From the NCBI GenBank assembly GCA_937921485.1, contig CAKZSV010000041.1:1-48544 (forward strand): a DNA stretch of 48,544 nucleotides. The letters run 5' to 3'. The translations under genes were made by a program, and so were the position numbers. Every line of letters begins with the position of its first letter. Position 1 is the first letter of the stretch. This stretch comes from an uncultured bacterium. GTDB lineage: Bacteria; Spirochaetota; UBA4802; JAGODF01. Below, one piece after another: positions 17,626-26,758 of the stretch. Under the pieces are notes generated by a model. The model saw nothing but the letters and a program-made list of their open reading frames with translations. It did not search any database and was not told where the DNA came from.

Positions 17626-18309
17626 ATGAAAAGATTTGCTTCCATCGCTGTGATTTTATCTTTCATGAGCGTAGCATCCATTCTGATGTCATGTTCCACT
17701 CCGGAAGAATATGCCGTGCAACGCGCTTTTGCTTCTTTCAATGGAAAATACGTCATTTTTGTGAGCAAACTGCGCTTTACATTATTTGTATTCAACCGTG
17801 AAGGCAAAATTGTGAAAAGCTATCCTGTCGCCTACGGCCTCAATCCCGACAGAAAGGCAAAACTGCATCAGGGTGATGACAGGACTCCGGAGGGTACGTA
17901 TCATATCGTGGAAATCCTGAGTATGGATGCGGATCCATCATCCGGGCCGTACAGAAAACTAAAGAAGATGAACGAAGTCTGGTGGCGCGCCCGTGACGGC
18001 CATTATAAATTCGGCAATAAAAACGAAGATCTGGGCGATAATGCGTACGGCCCGCGCTTTTTTCTTCTGGATTATCCCAACTCTGATGACATTGCCCGGT
18101 ACAATGATGCGCATGCAAAAGGTGTCATCCCCCTGAGAAACGGAAAGCCCTTGCCTCCCGGACACGGCATTGCCATACACGGAAATAACGATCCGGAGTC
18201 AATCGGCAAGCTTGCAACCAGCGGCTGCATCAGAATGTTTAATAACGATATCATAGAACTGGAAAAATATATTGTTCTCGGCACTCCGGTAATAATTTCA
18301 CGAGATTGA
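17626..18309 (+). CDS. L,D-transpeptidase (YkuD domain) family protein
   Basis: The ATG at 17626 gives a signal sequence with a lipobox-like SILMSC, so it is probably a lipoprotein. The YkuD domain spans about residues 45-225. It contains VFNREGKIVKSYPVAYG, the DDRTPEGTYHI turn, and the catalytic motif HGNNDPESIGKLATSGCIRM, with the active His and the Ser-x-Gly-Cys nucleophile, followed by NNDIIEL. Such enzymes make 3-3 cross-links in peptidoglycan or anchor proteins to it. It directly follows the Skp gene in an envelope block, which fits a cell-wall role. An in-frame start at 17575 would overlap skp and lacks signal-peptide logic. Confidence 0.9.
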   Translation: MKRFASIAVILSFMSVASILMSCSTPEEYAVQRAFASFNGKYVIFVSKLRFTLFVFNREGKIVKSYPVAYGLNPDRKAKLHQGDDRTPEGTYHIVEILSMDADPSSGPYRKLKKMNEVWWRARDGHYKFGNKNEDLGDNAYGPRFFLLDYPNSDDIARYNDAHAKGVIPLRNGKPLPPGHGIAIHGNNDPESIGKLATSGCIRMFNNDIIELEKYIVLGTPVIISRD

Positions 18310-18390
18310 ACAAGAAACGATTGACATAATAGGCAAAATCGGGCTTTTGTCGCACGGAAACGAGTTAAATAATTTTCCTGGAGGAAGCGT

Positions 18391-18720
18391 GTGTTTATTT
18401 TCATAACCGAGGCGTTTGCGCAGGCGCAGAATGCGGCCCAGGGACAACAGGGCGGTTCGCTTTTAACGGGTTTTATTGTTCCGATGCTTGCGATGATCGT
18501 TATTTTTTATTTTATTCTCATCAGGCCCCAGCAGAAGAAGGAAAAGGAGCGCAAACAGCTCCTCGAAAGCATACAAAAGGGTGATAAAGTGCTTACGGTT
18601 GCCGGAATATACGGAGTTGTGGTGAATATTAAACCTGAAGAAAACATAGTTGTATTGAAGATAGCCGACAACACCAAAGTTGAGTTTGCACGGTCGGCAA
18701 TACAATCAAAAGTTTCCTGA
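18391..18720 (+). CDS. yajC: Preprotein translocase subunit YajC
   Basis: GTG at 18391 preceded by GGAGGAAG. 109 residues: a polar Ala/Gln-rich N-terminus, one membrane helix (about residues 28-46, GFIVPMLAMIVIFYFILIRP), then the conserved RPQQKKEKERKQLLESIQKG DKVLTVAGIYGVV block and a terminal beta domain. YajC associates with SecDF. secD and secF follow after one gene, the usual linkage. Confidence 0.95.
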   Translation: MFIFITEAFAQAQNAAQGQQGGSLLTGFIVPMLAMIVIFYFILIRPQQKKEKERKQLLESIQKGDKVLTVAGIYGVVVNIKPEENIVVLKIADNTKVEFARSAIQSKVS

Positions 18721-18730
18721 CGAAAGAGTT

Positions 18731-19315
18731 ATGTTGAAACGCAATATCCGAATTGCATGGGCGCTTGCCTGGGCAGTTTTTTTCTGCCCGTGTGTGGTTG
18801 CGTATTCCCAGACTGCTGACAGCCCCGGAGGGGATGCGGTGCAGGATGATGCGGGTGCAGCTTCGCCGGCAAAAGAGGTTCAAACTGCGCAAAAGAGCGC
18901 CAAAGCGGGTGAAGAGAAAGCCGGAGGTAAGACAGGTGGTGATGAAAAAAAATCAGGGAAAAGCCATGAGGCTGCCCAAACGCCCGATGCCGAGAGTGGA
19001 AGCCGGGCCGAGCAGCTAAGCGGAGCTGGAGGGCTTCTGGATCTTAACGACGGTGATTTTTTGTACCGGAGGATTCCCGATAAAAAATTTCCCCAGTCGC
19101 CTTCATCGGCAGGGGATGCGTTCCTTTCGGATGCTTCCGTAAATCCGGAAGAAAATCCCGATATGTCGCAGAGAAAAGGCCTCTTCGGCTTAAGCGCGAG
19201 GGCTACCGATTACCTGGCGAAGGGATTTCTGGTTTTTATTATCTTGATGATTGTGATTTTATATCGTATGCGTTCGAGGTCCAGGCGAAGCACCGTTCAT
19301 AAGAGTTTTCGGTAA
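18731..19315 (+). CDS. Hypothetical protein with signal peptide, low-complexity linker and C-terminal membrane helix
   Basis: The ATG at 18731 lies 10 bases after the yajC stop. Residues 1-27 are a signal peptide or anchor (IRIAWALAWAVFFCPCVVAYS). Residues 28-100 are an Ala/Gly/Lys/Glu-rich low-complexity stretch, and a short structured-looking part follows (LLDLNDGDFLYRRIPDKKFP). A single hydrophobic helix (about 166-181, GFLVFIILMIVILYRM) precedes a very basic tail, RSRSRRSTVHKSFR. The topology places most of the chain in the periplasm. It lies between yajC and secD, so a role linked to the Sec accessory complex or to another membrane machine is possible, but no family is recognised. A FliO-like layout was considered but is not supported by motifs. 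Confidence 0.7.
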   Translation: MLKRNIRIAWALAWAVFFCPCVVAYSQTADSPGGDAVQDDAGAASPAKEVQTAQKSAKAGEEKAGGKTGGDEKKSGKSHEAAQTPDAESGSRAEQLSGAGGLLDLNDGDFLYRRIPDKKFPQSPSSAGDAFLSDASVNPEENPDMSQRKGLFGLSARATDYLAKGFLVFIILMIVILYRMRSRSRRSTVHKSFR

Positions 19316-19449
19316 TAGCGTCGTTGCCGATTTTCTTGAATGCTACAATATATTCTCCTGTCGTATGATAAAGCAGGCCGAATTTCAAGGGAGCGCGGCA
19401 AAACAGCGGTAAGCCCTGCGCGATTCCATAAATAGTAAAGGTGAGTTCA

Positions 19450-21114
19450 ATGAGTCGAGGAGCTGTGTATAAACTGATATTCATCCTGATGATTGTTGCG
19501 TTTGCCGTCGTGCTCATTCTGCCGACGGCGGGCCAGCGTGAAATGACCATTTCCCTTCGCGAGGATGCGACACCGGAGCAGGTCGGCGCCGTTGCGGACA
19601 GATATTCCCGTGAGGGCTATGAGGTGTTAAAGAAAGAGGATTCTATCTCCGTTATAGGATACGGCCTCAATGATGCAGTTATGAACGAAGCACGAACATT
19701 CCCTGGCGTGAAGGACGCCAAATTTGTTCCGCACTGGGCTGAGGGAAAACCCCTCAGAGCGCGCAGAATTAATCTGGGCCTCGATTTGCAGGGGGGGATG
19801 CAGCTCGTGCTCATTCCAAAATTCGATGCCCTTGAGCGCCGCATGGGAAAAACGCTCACCGACAGCGACCGCGAAGAAGTCAGCCAGCAGGCGCTGGAGC
19901 TTCTTCGAAATCGTGTTGATCAGTTCGGCGTATCAGAACCCCAGCTTCGCAGAAGGCAATCGGGCGCCATTGAAATACAGCTTCCCGGCGTCCGCGATCC
20001 CGAGGCTGTGAAGCGGCTCATCGGCACGACCGGCCGCGTGGAATATCGGCTGGTGAATGACGAATTCAGCCGCAAAGCAGAGGAGTGGCTTCATGGCAAA
20101 CCCGATCTAAAAGAAAAAGGGCTTCCTCTCGAACCGGCCCAGCAGCGGGAGTTGCTCGATCAGATCGCGAAAGATGTGAAACTTCCCGAGTCGGTGGAAG
20201 TGCTCTTTTTCTTCGAAAGAATACCCAACACAAGGAAACTGGTGCCCGTGCGCCCCATGGTGCTTGAGAAACAGCTCTCTTTAGCAGGCGACGATATCAG
20301 CAAAGCATATCGTGCCTACGATGATTACGGCAGGCTCTGTGTGAGTTTTTCCACCACTACTGAAGGGGCCGCCAAGTTTGCCGAAGCGACTTCGCAGAAA
20401 AACCACGGCAAACGTCTCGCGATTGTCATCGACAATAAAGTCCGAAGCGCCCCATCAATCAATGTGCACATTACCACAGGCCATGCGCAGATTCAGGGCG
20501 ACTTTTCCGTCGAGGAAGTGGACACGCTGGTGAGCATCATTAAGGAAGGAGCGCTGCCGGTCGATCTCGAGCGCGCGGAGGAGCGCAGCGTCGGGCCGTC
20601 GCTTGGCGTTGACGCGATCAAGTCGGGCTTCAAGGCGCTGGGCATTGCCATCGCGGCGGTATGCCTTTTCATGATTGTCTATTATAAATTATGCGGCATT
20701 ATTTCTGCCTTTGGGGTGATTCTCAATATTGTCTTCATGCTTTCAATCCTTTCCTGGCTCAATTTCACGCTGACGCTTCCCGGCATCGCGGGTTTTATAC
20801 TCACAATCGGGATGGCAGTGGATGCGAATGTTATTATCTATGAGCGCATCAAGGAGGAATTGAAAAGCGGGAAATCCGTAAAGCTTTCGATCACATCGGG
20901 GTTTGAACACGCCTTCTGGACGATTGTGGACTCGAACGTGACCACGCTTATCGCGGCATTTATACTTTCGCAGTTCGGCACGGGCCCCATCAAGGGATTC
21001 GCGGTGACGCTGTCAATTGGAGTGCTTGCCAGCATGTTTGTCGCGCTGTATATCACCAGATTTGTTTTTGAACTCATTTCAATGAAGAAAAATTTGAAAA
21101 AATTGAGCATATAA
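19450..21114 (+). CDS. secD: Protein translocase subunit SecD
   Basis: Start at 19450 gives a clean first membrane helix (YKLIFILMIVAFAVVLILP). 554 residues, with RRINLGLDLQGGMQLVLIPK (the SecD D1 motif, about residue 110), a periplasmic P1 domain, and five C-terminal membrane helices containing GFILTIGMAVDANVIIYERI (D5 motif) and GPIKGFAVTLSIG. SecDF uses the proton gradient to complete protein export. It pairs with secF 13 bases downstream. Full length and all motifs intact. Confidence 0.97.
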   Translation: MSRGAVYKLIFILMIVAFAVVLILPTAGQREMTISLREDATPEQVGAVADRYSREGYEVLKKEDSISVIGYGLNDAVMNEARTFPGVKDAKFVPHWAEGKPLRARRINLGLDLQGGMQLVLIPKFDALERRMGKTLTDSDREEVSQQALELLRNRVDQFGVSEPQLRRRQSGAIEIQLPGVRDPEAVKRLIGTTGRVEYRLVNDEFSRKAEEWLHGKPDLKEKGLPLEPAQQRELLDQIAKDVKLPESVEVLFFFERIPNTRKLVPVRPMVLEKQLSLAGDDISKAYRAYDDYGRLCVSFSTTTEGAAKFAEATSQKNHGKRLAIVIDNKVRSAPSINVHITTGHAQIQGDFSVEEVDTLVSIIKEGALPVDLERAEERSVGPSLGVDAIKSGFKALGIAIAAVCLFMIVYYKLCGIISAFGVILNIVFMLSILSWLNFTLTLPGIAGFILTIGMAVDANVIIYERIKEELKSGKSVKLSITSGFEHAFWTIVDSNVTTLIAAFILSQFGTGPIKGFAVTLSIGVLASMFVALYITRFVFELISMKKNLKKLSI

Positions 21115-21127
21115 CGGGAGATTTGCC

Positions 21128-22030
21128 GTGGAACGGACTATAAAGTTCATGGAATACCGGTGGATTGGGTATGGTATTACGTTGCTGTTATTTATTGTGC
21201 TGACCATAGGTACCGTCAGCCGGGGAGGCTTTAACTGGGGCATCGATTTCGTGGGTGGGTACAAGCTAATTGCTAAGTTCCAGACTGCCGTGCGCCTTTC
21301 AGAAATCCGCCAGGCGCTTGAGCGAACCGGCATTAAAGCGGAAGTTCAGCAGTACGGCGATGAAATCAACAATGAATACGTAATATCCACCCGTCTTCCG
21401 GAAAGGAGAGGGAACGAACAGGCCCAAAATCAAGGTATAGCGAATATTGAAAATGCCATCACGGCCGCTTTCCAGGGGGTAGAAATCGTTGGGCGTGAAG
21501 AAGTGGGTCCCGCAATCGGCGACTATTTGAAAAAATCTGCACTGTATCTCATCATGTGGTGCCTGGCGCTCATGATGCTGTATCTGGCCTTCAGGTTCGA
21601 ATTTCGGTTTTCCGTCGGCGCGCTTGTGGCCATCATTCACGATGTGATGCTGTCGCTTCTTTTCTGCGGCTTTGTTGGAATTGAAATTAATATTCCCATC
21701 GTCGCGGGTGTACTGACGATTTTTGGATATTCCATCAACGACACCATTGTGGTGTACGACCGCATCAGGGAAAATATGACCAATATGGCTAAACATCCTT
21801 TCGGGGAGATCAGCAACAGATCTATCAGCCAGACGCTCAACCGGACAATCCTCACCACGCTTACCACGCTTATGGCGGTGTTTTGCCTGTATATCATGGG
21901 AGAGGCGGTCATCAACGATTTTGCCCTTCTTCTCCTATTCGGTTTCACCATGGGAATCTTTTCAACCATGTTTGTTGCGACTCCGGTAATTTACGAGTGG
22001 AAGCGTTTAAGCGAAAAGAGCGGAGCGTGA
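21128..22030 (+). CDS. secF: Protein translocase subunit SecF
   Basis: GTG start at 21128. 300 residues with a first membrane helix, the WGIDFVGGYKL motif (about residues 38-48), a small periplasmic domain, and five further helices with VAGVLTIFGYSINDTIVVYD followed by RIREN, the SecF counterpart of the D5 motif. It ends LSEKSGA. It works with SecD in the inner membrane. The stop codon overlaps the GTG start of the next gene. Confidence 0.97.
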   Translation: MERTIKFMEYRWIGYGITLLLFIVLTIGTVSRGGFNWGIDFVGGYKLIAKFQTAVRLSEIRQALERTGIKAEVQQYGDEINNEYVISTRLPERRGNEQAQNQGIANIENAITAAFQGVEIVGREEVGPAIGDYLKKSALYLIMWCLALMMLYLAFRFEFRFSVGALVAIIHDVMLSLLFCGFVGIEINIPIVAGVLTIFGYSINDTIVVYDRIRENMTNMAKHPFGEISNRSISQTLNRTILTTLTTLMAVFCLYIMGEAVINDFALLLLFGFTMGIFSTMFVATPVIYEWKRLSEKSGA

Positions 22031-22935
22031 ACCGCCGCGCGCACAGCGGTATATTGCTGCGTGTTGTTGCGGTTCTTGTTGTTTGTTTCATTGCCGGGGC
22101 TGCGGCTCCAGCGCAGGAGCCGTATTCGCCCGAATCGCTTCTCGGTTTTATCCGCCATCTCTATAAAAATCAGGAATATTATCGCGCGTTTGTGGAGCTT
22201 GAGCGCCTGGAGGCGTACTGGCCCGGATATCTTGAGCCGGGCAGAATGCACGTTGTCAGGATGAGCCTTTTGATGAAAGGCAAGCGCTATGATGATGTCC
22301 TGAAAGAGAAGATGAAGGAACCGCCTTTTTCGTGCGCTGATATTGTTTTCCATTATGACGCGCTCCTGCATCTTCACGCTGCTCGCGCTGCTGCCGGGAT
22401 GGCTGATGGATCAGGCAGCGGCTGCGATGATTTCTTCAGTCCCTTTTTGTGGAAACGAAAATTTGTTTCCGCTGCCATCCAGGGTGACGATAAAGAGGCT
22501 TCTCGGATGCTTTCTGAAAGCATTTTTCCAAAAGAGCTTTCCGGGGAAAAAGAAAAATTCATCGGCATCGCGGAAAAGGCGCTTCAGCAAAAAGCGGATA
22601 TGCGCGATCCTTATGTTGCACTGTTCGCAGGGGTAGTCCCCGGACTTGGATATTATTACGGCGGAAATAAACCGACCGGTGTGCTTGCATTCATTGTCAT
22701 AAGCGTCTTTTCATCGCTTGCGATTGCCGCATATAAAACCGATAATGCGCCAATAGGGATAGTGCTTGGGAGTGCGGCGGGTTTTTTTTATGGAGGAAGC
22801 ATCCTGGGCGGATATATGACCGCGAAGCGCTATAACATGCAGGCCCAGAAAAATCTTTTTCTGAACGCAATTGAGGATGCGGGCCTTGAAGCGGACAGAG
22901 ACATGATTTATGAAAAATACGGGCTTCCCCGATGA
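22027..22935 (+). CDS. Hypothetical secreted helical protein with C-terminal membrane hairpin (DUF5683-like)
   Basis: Starts at a GTG at 22027 that overlaps the secF stop, so the two are translationally coupled. 302 residues: signal peptide (LLRVVAVLVVCFIAGAAAPA), a helical TPR-like part (residues about 30-190, with LLGFIRHLYKNQEYYRAFVE) and a C-terminal membrane part: DPYVALFAGVVPGLGYYYGG, then LAFIVISVFSSLAIAAYKT and IGIVLGSAAGFFYGGSILGG. The VPGLGqxYgG block is typical of DUF5683-type membrane proteins. Function unknown; coupling to secF hints at a shared membrane task. Confidence 0.7.
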   Translation: MNRRAHSGILLRVVAVLVVCFIAGAAAPAQEPYSPESLLGFIRHLYKNQEYYRAFVELERLEAYWPGYLEPGRMHVVRMSLLMKGKRYDDVLKEKMKEPPFSCADIVFHYDALLHLHAARAAAGMADGSGSGCDDFFSPFLWKRKFVSAAIQGDDKEASRMLSESIFPKELSGEKEKFIGIAEKALQQKADMRDPYVALFAGVVPGLGYYYGGNKPTGVLAFIVISVFSSLAIAAYKTDNAPIGIVLGSAAGFFYGGSILGGYMTAKRYNMQAQKNLFLNAIEDAGLEADRDMIYEKYGLPR

Positions 22936-22957
22936 CCGATATTGTGATGTTCCCGAA

Positions 22958-24187
22958 ATGAATACTGATGCATTCATGAAACGAGCGCTTGAGCTTGCGC
23001 TTTGCGGAATGGGAAAAACGTCGCCCAATCCTTCCGTGGGAGCGGTGATTGTGCGCGACGGGAACATCATCGCGGAGGGTATAACAAAGCCCTGCGGTTT
23101 CGACCATGCCGAAGTGACTGCAATAAAAGCGGCAGGTGAAGCTGCGCGCGGCTCGGAGATGTATGTGACACTGGAGCCATGCTGTCATTACGGGAAAACG
23201 CCGCCATGTACAAGGGCGATTATCGAGGCGGGCATAAGGCGTGTGCATATTCCATTGCTCGATCCAAATCCGCGGGTTTCGGGTCAGGGAGTCATTGCGC
23301 TGAAAGAGGCGGGAGTGGAGGTGATATTTCATTCGGAATGCGCAGGATATGCCGCGGATCTCATTCGCCCGTTTAAAAAATACATCTTGCGAAAACGCCC
23401 GTTTGTCATAATGAAGCTTGCAATTACGCTGGATGGGCATACCGCAACAGAGCAGGGAGATTCGAAATGGATATCGAACGAGTATTCGCGCTTTGTGGTG
23501 CATCGGATGCGTTCGCTATGCGATGGAATTATTGTGGGGAAAAATACCATCGGCGCCGACGATCCGTCGCTTACCGTTCGCTTTGGCGATTTTACCGATG
23601 AGGTGAAAGAAGCATTTCGGAAAAGTGCGTTTACGATATCCGGCAGCGACAATTTCATACTGCAATCGCTCCTTGGGAAGGGAAACGTATTTTCTGAGGT
23701 GCGCAATCCCTTGCGCGTACTTTTCGGCCTTCCAGAGTACATGGGAAGAACCGCGAAAGTGTTCAGGGATGCAAATTATATTATTTTTGAAACTGAAAGA
23801 AATCGCCAAAAGCTTCTTGACGGACACAACGATTCCGGTGTACTGAAAAAAGATTATGATGAGGGGAGGCTCTTTTTCCTTCCTGATGCTTCTTCGAGTG
23901 AGCAGGTTTCTGCGGCTCTGGATGTCCTGGGGCAAAGGGGAATGTTACTGACAATTCTTGAAGGGGGAGCAAGGCTCGCGGGTTCTTTTTACGATGCGGG
24001 AGAGATAGACCAGTTTGTGTGTTTTATCGCTCCGAAAATTTTAGGCGGGGGAAGACCGGTGATGATAGCAAAAAGTCCGTTAAAAATGGCGGAATCCTTG
24101 CAGCTGAAAGACGCAAGCGCTGTTATGCTTCGAGGCAACCTTATGGTCTGGGGTTATGCCCGCGAATTTAATTTTGAAAGCTTTTGA
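22958..24187 (+). CDS. ribD: Bifunctional riboflavin biosynthesis protein RibD
   Basis: Two-domain enzyme of the early riboflavin pathway. Residues 1-140 are the deaminase (KTSPNPSVGAVIVRDG; DHAEVTAI with the zinc His and catalytic Glu; TLEPCCHYGKTPPCT with the two zinc Cys). Residues 145 to the end are the NADPH-dependent reductase (RPFVIMKLAITLDGHTA, DGIIVGKNTIGADDPSLTVR, EGGARLAGSF, KILGGGRPV). I place the start at 22958 (NTDAFMKRALELAL) by homology; an in-frame ATG at 22910 overlaps the previous gene and adds 16 residues. ribE follows at once. The reductase domain is slightly long, with an insertion around residues 200-250. Confidence 0.95.
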   Translation: MNTDAFMKRALELALCGMGKTSPNPSVGAVIVRDGNIIAEGITKPCGFDHAEVTAIKAAGEAARGSEMYVTLEPCCHYGKTPPCTRAIIEAGIRRVHIPLLDPNPRVSGQGVIALKEAGVEVIFHSECAGYAADLIRPFKKYILRKRPFVIMKLAITLDGHTATEQGDSKWISNEYSRFVVHRMRSLCDGIIVGKNTIGADDPSLTVRFGDFTDEVKEAFRKSAFTISGSDNFILQSLLGKGNVFSEVRNPLRVLFGLPEYMGRTAKVFRDANYIIFETERNRQKLLDGHNDSGVLKKDYDEGRLFFLPDASSSEQVSAALDVLGQRGMLLTILEGGARLAGSFYDAGEIDQFVCFIAPKILGGGRPVMIAKSPLKMAESLQLKDASAVMLRGNLMVWGYAREFNFESF

Positions 24188-24195
24188 GGAATATC

Positions 24196-24840
24196 TTGTT
24201 TACGGGGCTTATTGAGGAAATCGGGACGGTACTGGAAACCAGAAAGCAGGCCGATGGAGTACATTTTACGATCGCAGCCTCGGCTGTTCTCGAAGGAACA
24301 AAAATCGGCGATTCCATTGCGGTGCATGGAGCCTGTCTCACGGTGACAGAACTCGGAAGGAATTCTTTCTCTGCCTTCGCTTCAAAAGTTACCTGCGAGG
24401 CGACGACGCTGGGGGGTTTTGCTAAAAACAGGCGCGTGCATCTCGAGCGGGCGTTGAGGCTTGATTCGAGGCTGGGCGGCCACATGGTCCAGGGACATGT
24501 TGACGGTAAGGGGAAGGTGATTGCACTTCGGCGCGATGCGAGCGGGCTGGAAATGGAAATATCAGCTTCAGATGATCTGCGTAAATTTATTGTGCCCCGG
24601 GGATCTGTTGCTGTGGACGGTGTTTCGCTGACAGTTGTATCGCTGACCCGGAAGGGATTCATTCTATATATAATTCCCGAAACGCTTAAAAGCACCACCT
24701 TCGCTTCGCTTTCTCCGGGTGATGAAATCAATATTGAAACCGATATACTGGCCAAATACGTGGAGCGCATGCTTTCGGCTAAAGAGCAGAGCGATGATCG
24801 AAGGCTTTTGCGCAAATTAGAAGAAGGCGGATTTTTCTAA
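24196..24840 (+). CDS. ribE: Riboflavin synthase alpha subunit
   Basis: Makes riboflavin from two lumazine molecules. The true start is probably the TTG at 24196: it has GAGGA five bases upstream and gives the canonical MFTGLIEEIGTV. 214 residues fold into two similar barrels. The first has GDSIAVHGACLTVTEL, the second GSVAVDGVSLTVVSL, each half carrying the lumazine-binding repeat, with the LGGHMVQGHVDG link between. It ends in a helix (KYVERML) that makes the trimer. It adjoins ribD; no FMN riboswitch is seen because both genes lie inside a longer operon. Confidence 0.95.
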   Translation: MFTGLIEEIGTVLETRKQADGVHFTIAASAVLEGTKIGDSIAVHGACLTVTELGRNSFSAFASKVTCEATTLGGFAKNRRVHLERALRLDSRLGGHMVQGHVDGKGKVIALRRDASGLEMEISASDDLRKFIVPRGSVAVDGVSLTVVSLTRKGFILYIIPETLKSTTFASLSPGDEINIETDILAKYVERMLSAKEQSDDRRLLRKLEEGGFF

Positions 24841-24853
24841 ATGTTAAAAGGCA

Positions 24854-25192
24854 TTATTTCGAATAGTGTTCGAGCAATTCGTTGTACGGCATGATGGTAA
24901 AAAAGCGGTCGAGATAGGCGAGCTTGAAAATGTGAAGGATTTCTTTGTCGATATCGGTGATCACAAAATCGATGTTTTTGCCTTTGGCAATATTCATTGT
25001 TTTTATGAGAGAGCCGATACCCGATGAGTCGATGTATTTGATCGACTCCATGTTAATTGCGATCGCAGTAGGTGCATCCTGCATCACCATGTTTACCGCT
25101 TCTTCAAAGTGCAGTACTTCCTCTATATTGAACTTGCCGTAAAGTTCAAAGAGGACGAGTTTATTGCCGATTATCTTTCTTTTAATATCCAT
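24854..25192 (-). CDS. STAS-domain anti-sigma factor antagonist
   Basis: A 112-residue single STAS domain. The motif IKYIDSSGIGSLIKTM (about residues 51-66) carries the Ser that partner-switch kinases phosphorylate (DSSG). The N-terminus KRKIIGNKLVLFELYGKFNI and the C-terminal DFVITDIDKEILHIFKLAYL fit SpoIIAA/RsbV-type proteins. It would bind an anti-sigma or other kinase when unphosphorylated. No kinase or phosphatase gene is next to it. It is convergent with ribE, 13 bases apart. Confidence 0.9.
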   Translation of the reverse strand: MDIKRKIIGNKLVLFELYGKFNIEEVLHFEEAVNMVMQDAPTAIAINMESIKYIDSSGIGSLIKTMNIAKGKNIDFVITDIDKEILHIFKLAYLDRFFTIMPYNELLEHYSK

Positions 25193-25301
25193 GGATTCAA
25201 ATATGATTGCCTTTCATAATTGTGTTTCGTTTAATAACATATCACCTTTGGAGAATGTTTTCAATTTTTTTAAGCAGCCGGAATTGAAATAAGTTTCGAT
25301 A

Positions 25302-26627
25302 TCACAGATATGGAAAATATTCGTTTATTTCATAGTCAGTAATATAGGTGTTGCTTTTTTCGAGTTCCATGAGTTTATTCTCAATAAGCTTATCGACGAT
25401 AAAATCGCCCAGTATTTCTCTCATTAAAGCGCTTTTCTCGAAGTGCTGAAGAGATTCCTTTAAGGAATCCGGTACCGGCTGTTGCCCCATTTTAATCATA
25501 TCTCTTCGTGACGATGGTTTTACTTCCATTAGCACAGGATCGGGAAGATCGTATTGTTCCTGAATACCCTTCATGCCGCTTGCAAGAATCGCGGAAAAAA
25601 CCAGATACGGATTTATTGCCGAGTCCGGGTTTTTCAGTTCGATCCTGGTGGAATTCGGCTTTTCTTTTCTGTATTGCGGTACGCGAATAAGCGTTGTGTA
25701 ATCGACATGTCCCCAGGATATATGTGTCGGCGCATCAGAACCAAAGACGAGCCGCTTGTATGAATTAATCCATTGATTGGTGAGAAGAAAAAATTCGTTG
25801 CTGTGCCGTAAAAGACCCGCGATGAAATGGCGTGCTTCATCGGAAAGATTGTATAGATTTTTTTTCGAATAAAAAATGTTGGTATCGTCCCGAAACAGCG
25901 AGAGATGCAGATGCATTCCGGAGCCGCTTTGATTTGCAAGCGGTTTGGGCATAAATGACGCGTAGATGCCGTTTCTATGCGCGATTTCCTTGACGATGAG
26001 CTTAAACGTCATGATATTGTCGGCAGTGGTGAGCGCGTCCTCATGGCGAAGGTCAATCTCATGCTGGCTGAACGCTCCCTCATGATGCGAGGAGATGACG
26101 CCGATGCCGATATCTTCAAGAGTCAGAACAATCTGCCGGCGGTAATCAGTAGCCAGGTCAAGAGGAATCAGGTCATAATAGCCGCCGCGGTCGATTATTT
26201 CGGGAGTGGTATTGTTTCTAAAGAAAAAAAATTCGATTTCCGGGCCGGTGTAAAAAGTGTATCCCTGCTGAGCGAGCTTCTCGAGATTGCGCTTCAAAAC
26301 ATGGCGCGAATCACCTTCGAAGGGTTTCATGTCGATGGTGTACAAATCGCAGAACATGCGCGCAACAGAATCTTCTTTGGGACGCCACGGAAGAATTTTA
26401 AATGTCGAAGGGTCGGGCATGGCAATGCCTTCACATTCATCCGAGCTGATTTTACCCAGTGCCGTTGAAATGTCGAAACGAACGCCTTCCACCAGGGAAT
26501 CTTCAAGTTCATCAATGGTTATCGCGAAACTTTTAAGGAAGCCTAAAATATCAGTGAACCACAGGCGTATGAATTTTACGCCGTTGTTTCGGGCGAGTTT
26601 CAGGACGAATTCTCTATCGTCAGGCAT
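25302..26627 (-). CDS. Glutamine synthetase family protein (type I-like, divergent active-site loops)
   Basis: A 441-residue protein with the full GS-I layout: beta-grasp domain (residues 10-105) and catalytic domain. Conserved: YTFYTGPEIEFFFF (metal Glu), HHEGAFSQHEIDL, SGSGMHLHLSLF, STRIELKNPDSAINPYL. Changed by eye: the FDGSS turn reads FDIST; the PGYEAP flap reads FGSDAP, so the catalytic Glu is Asp; and the ARNRSxxxR stretch reads GHVDYTTLIR. The adenylylation Tyr motif is not seen. It may be a true but unusual glutamine synthetase or a gamma-glutamyl ligase for another amine. Two bases separate its ATG from the stop of a 42-residue ORF upstream, so both are likely translated from one message. 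Confidence 0.85.
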   Translation of the reverse strand: MPDDREFVLKLARNNGVKFIRLWFTDILGFLKSFAITIDELEDSLVEGVRFDISTALGKISSDECEGIAMPDPSTFKILPWRPKEDSVARMFCDLYTIDMKPFEGDSRHVLKRNLEKLAQQGYTFYTGPEIEFFFFRNNTTPEIIDRGGYYDLIPLDLATDYRRQIVLTLEDIGIGVISSHHEGAFSQHEIDLRHEDALTTADNIMTFKLIVKEIAHRNGIYASFMPKPLANQSGSGMHLHLSLFRDDTNIFYSKKNLYNLSDEARHFIAGLLRHSNEFFLLTNQWINSYKRLVFGSDAPTHISWGHVDYTTLIRVPQYRKEKPNSTRIELKNPDSAINPYLVFSAILASGMKGIQEQYDLPDPVLMEVKPSSRRDMIKMGQQPVPDSLKESLQHFEKSALMREILGDFIVDKLIENKLMELEKSNTYITDYEINEYFPYL

Positions 26628-26629
26628 TT

Positions 26630-26758
26630 TTAGCGCAGTCCGTTCCTTCTGATTCCATGTAGCCGGGCGGCTTTTTCTACCGCGCGCCGGTACTCTTCCC
26701 GGGTAATCCTGCCGCCGGCCATTTCCTCATGAAGCAATCGCAACAGGAGATAAAACAT
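26630..26758 (-). CDS. Small ORF upstream of the glutamine-synthetase-like gene, 42 aa
   Basis: ATG at 26758 preceded by GGGGAGG, a very strong ribosome site. It encodes a Leu-rich helical start (FYLLLRLLHEEMA) and GGRITREEYRRAVEKAARL, similar in form to the short SHOCT-type motif (GxIT-x-EEY/F-x-x-x-K) found at the ends of many bacterial proteins. The tail is basic (LHGIRRNGLR). The stop codon lies two bases before the ATG of the next gene, which points to coupled translation. The role is unknown; it could regulate or assemble with the enzyme, or act as a leader that sets its translation. Confidence 0.6.
   Translation of the reverse strand: MFYLLLRLLHEEMAGGRITREEYRRAVEKAARLHGIRRNGLR

Noticed and set aside
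18731..19315. FliO identity for the protein between yajC and secD
   Set aside because: It shares only a general layout (signal peptide, one late membrane helix, basic tail); no FliO motif is seen and no flagellar export genes are adjacent.
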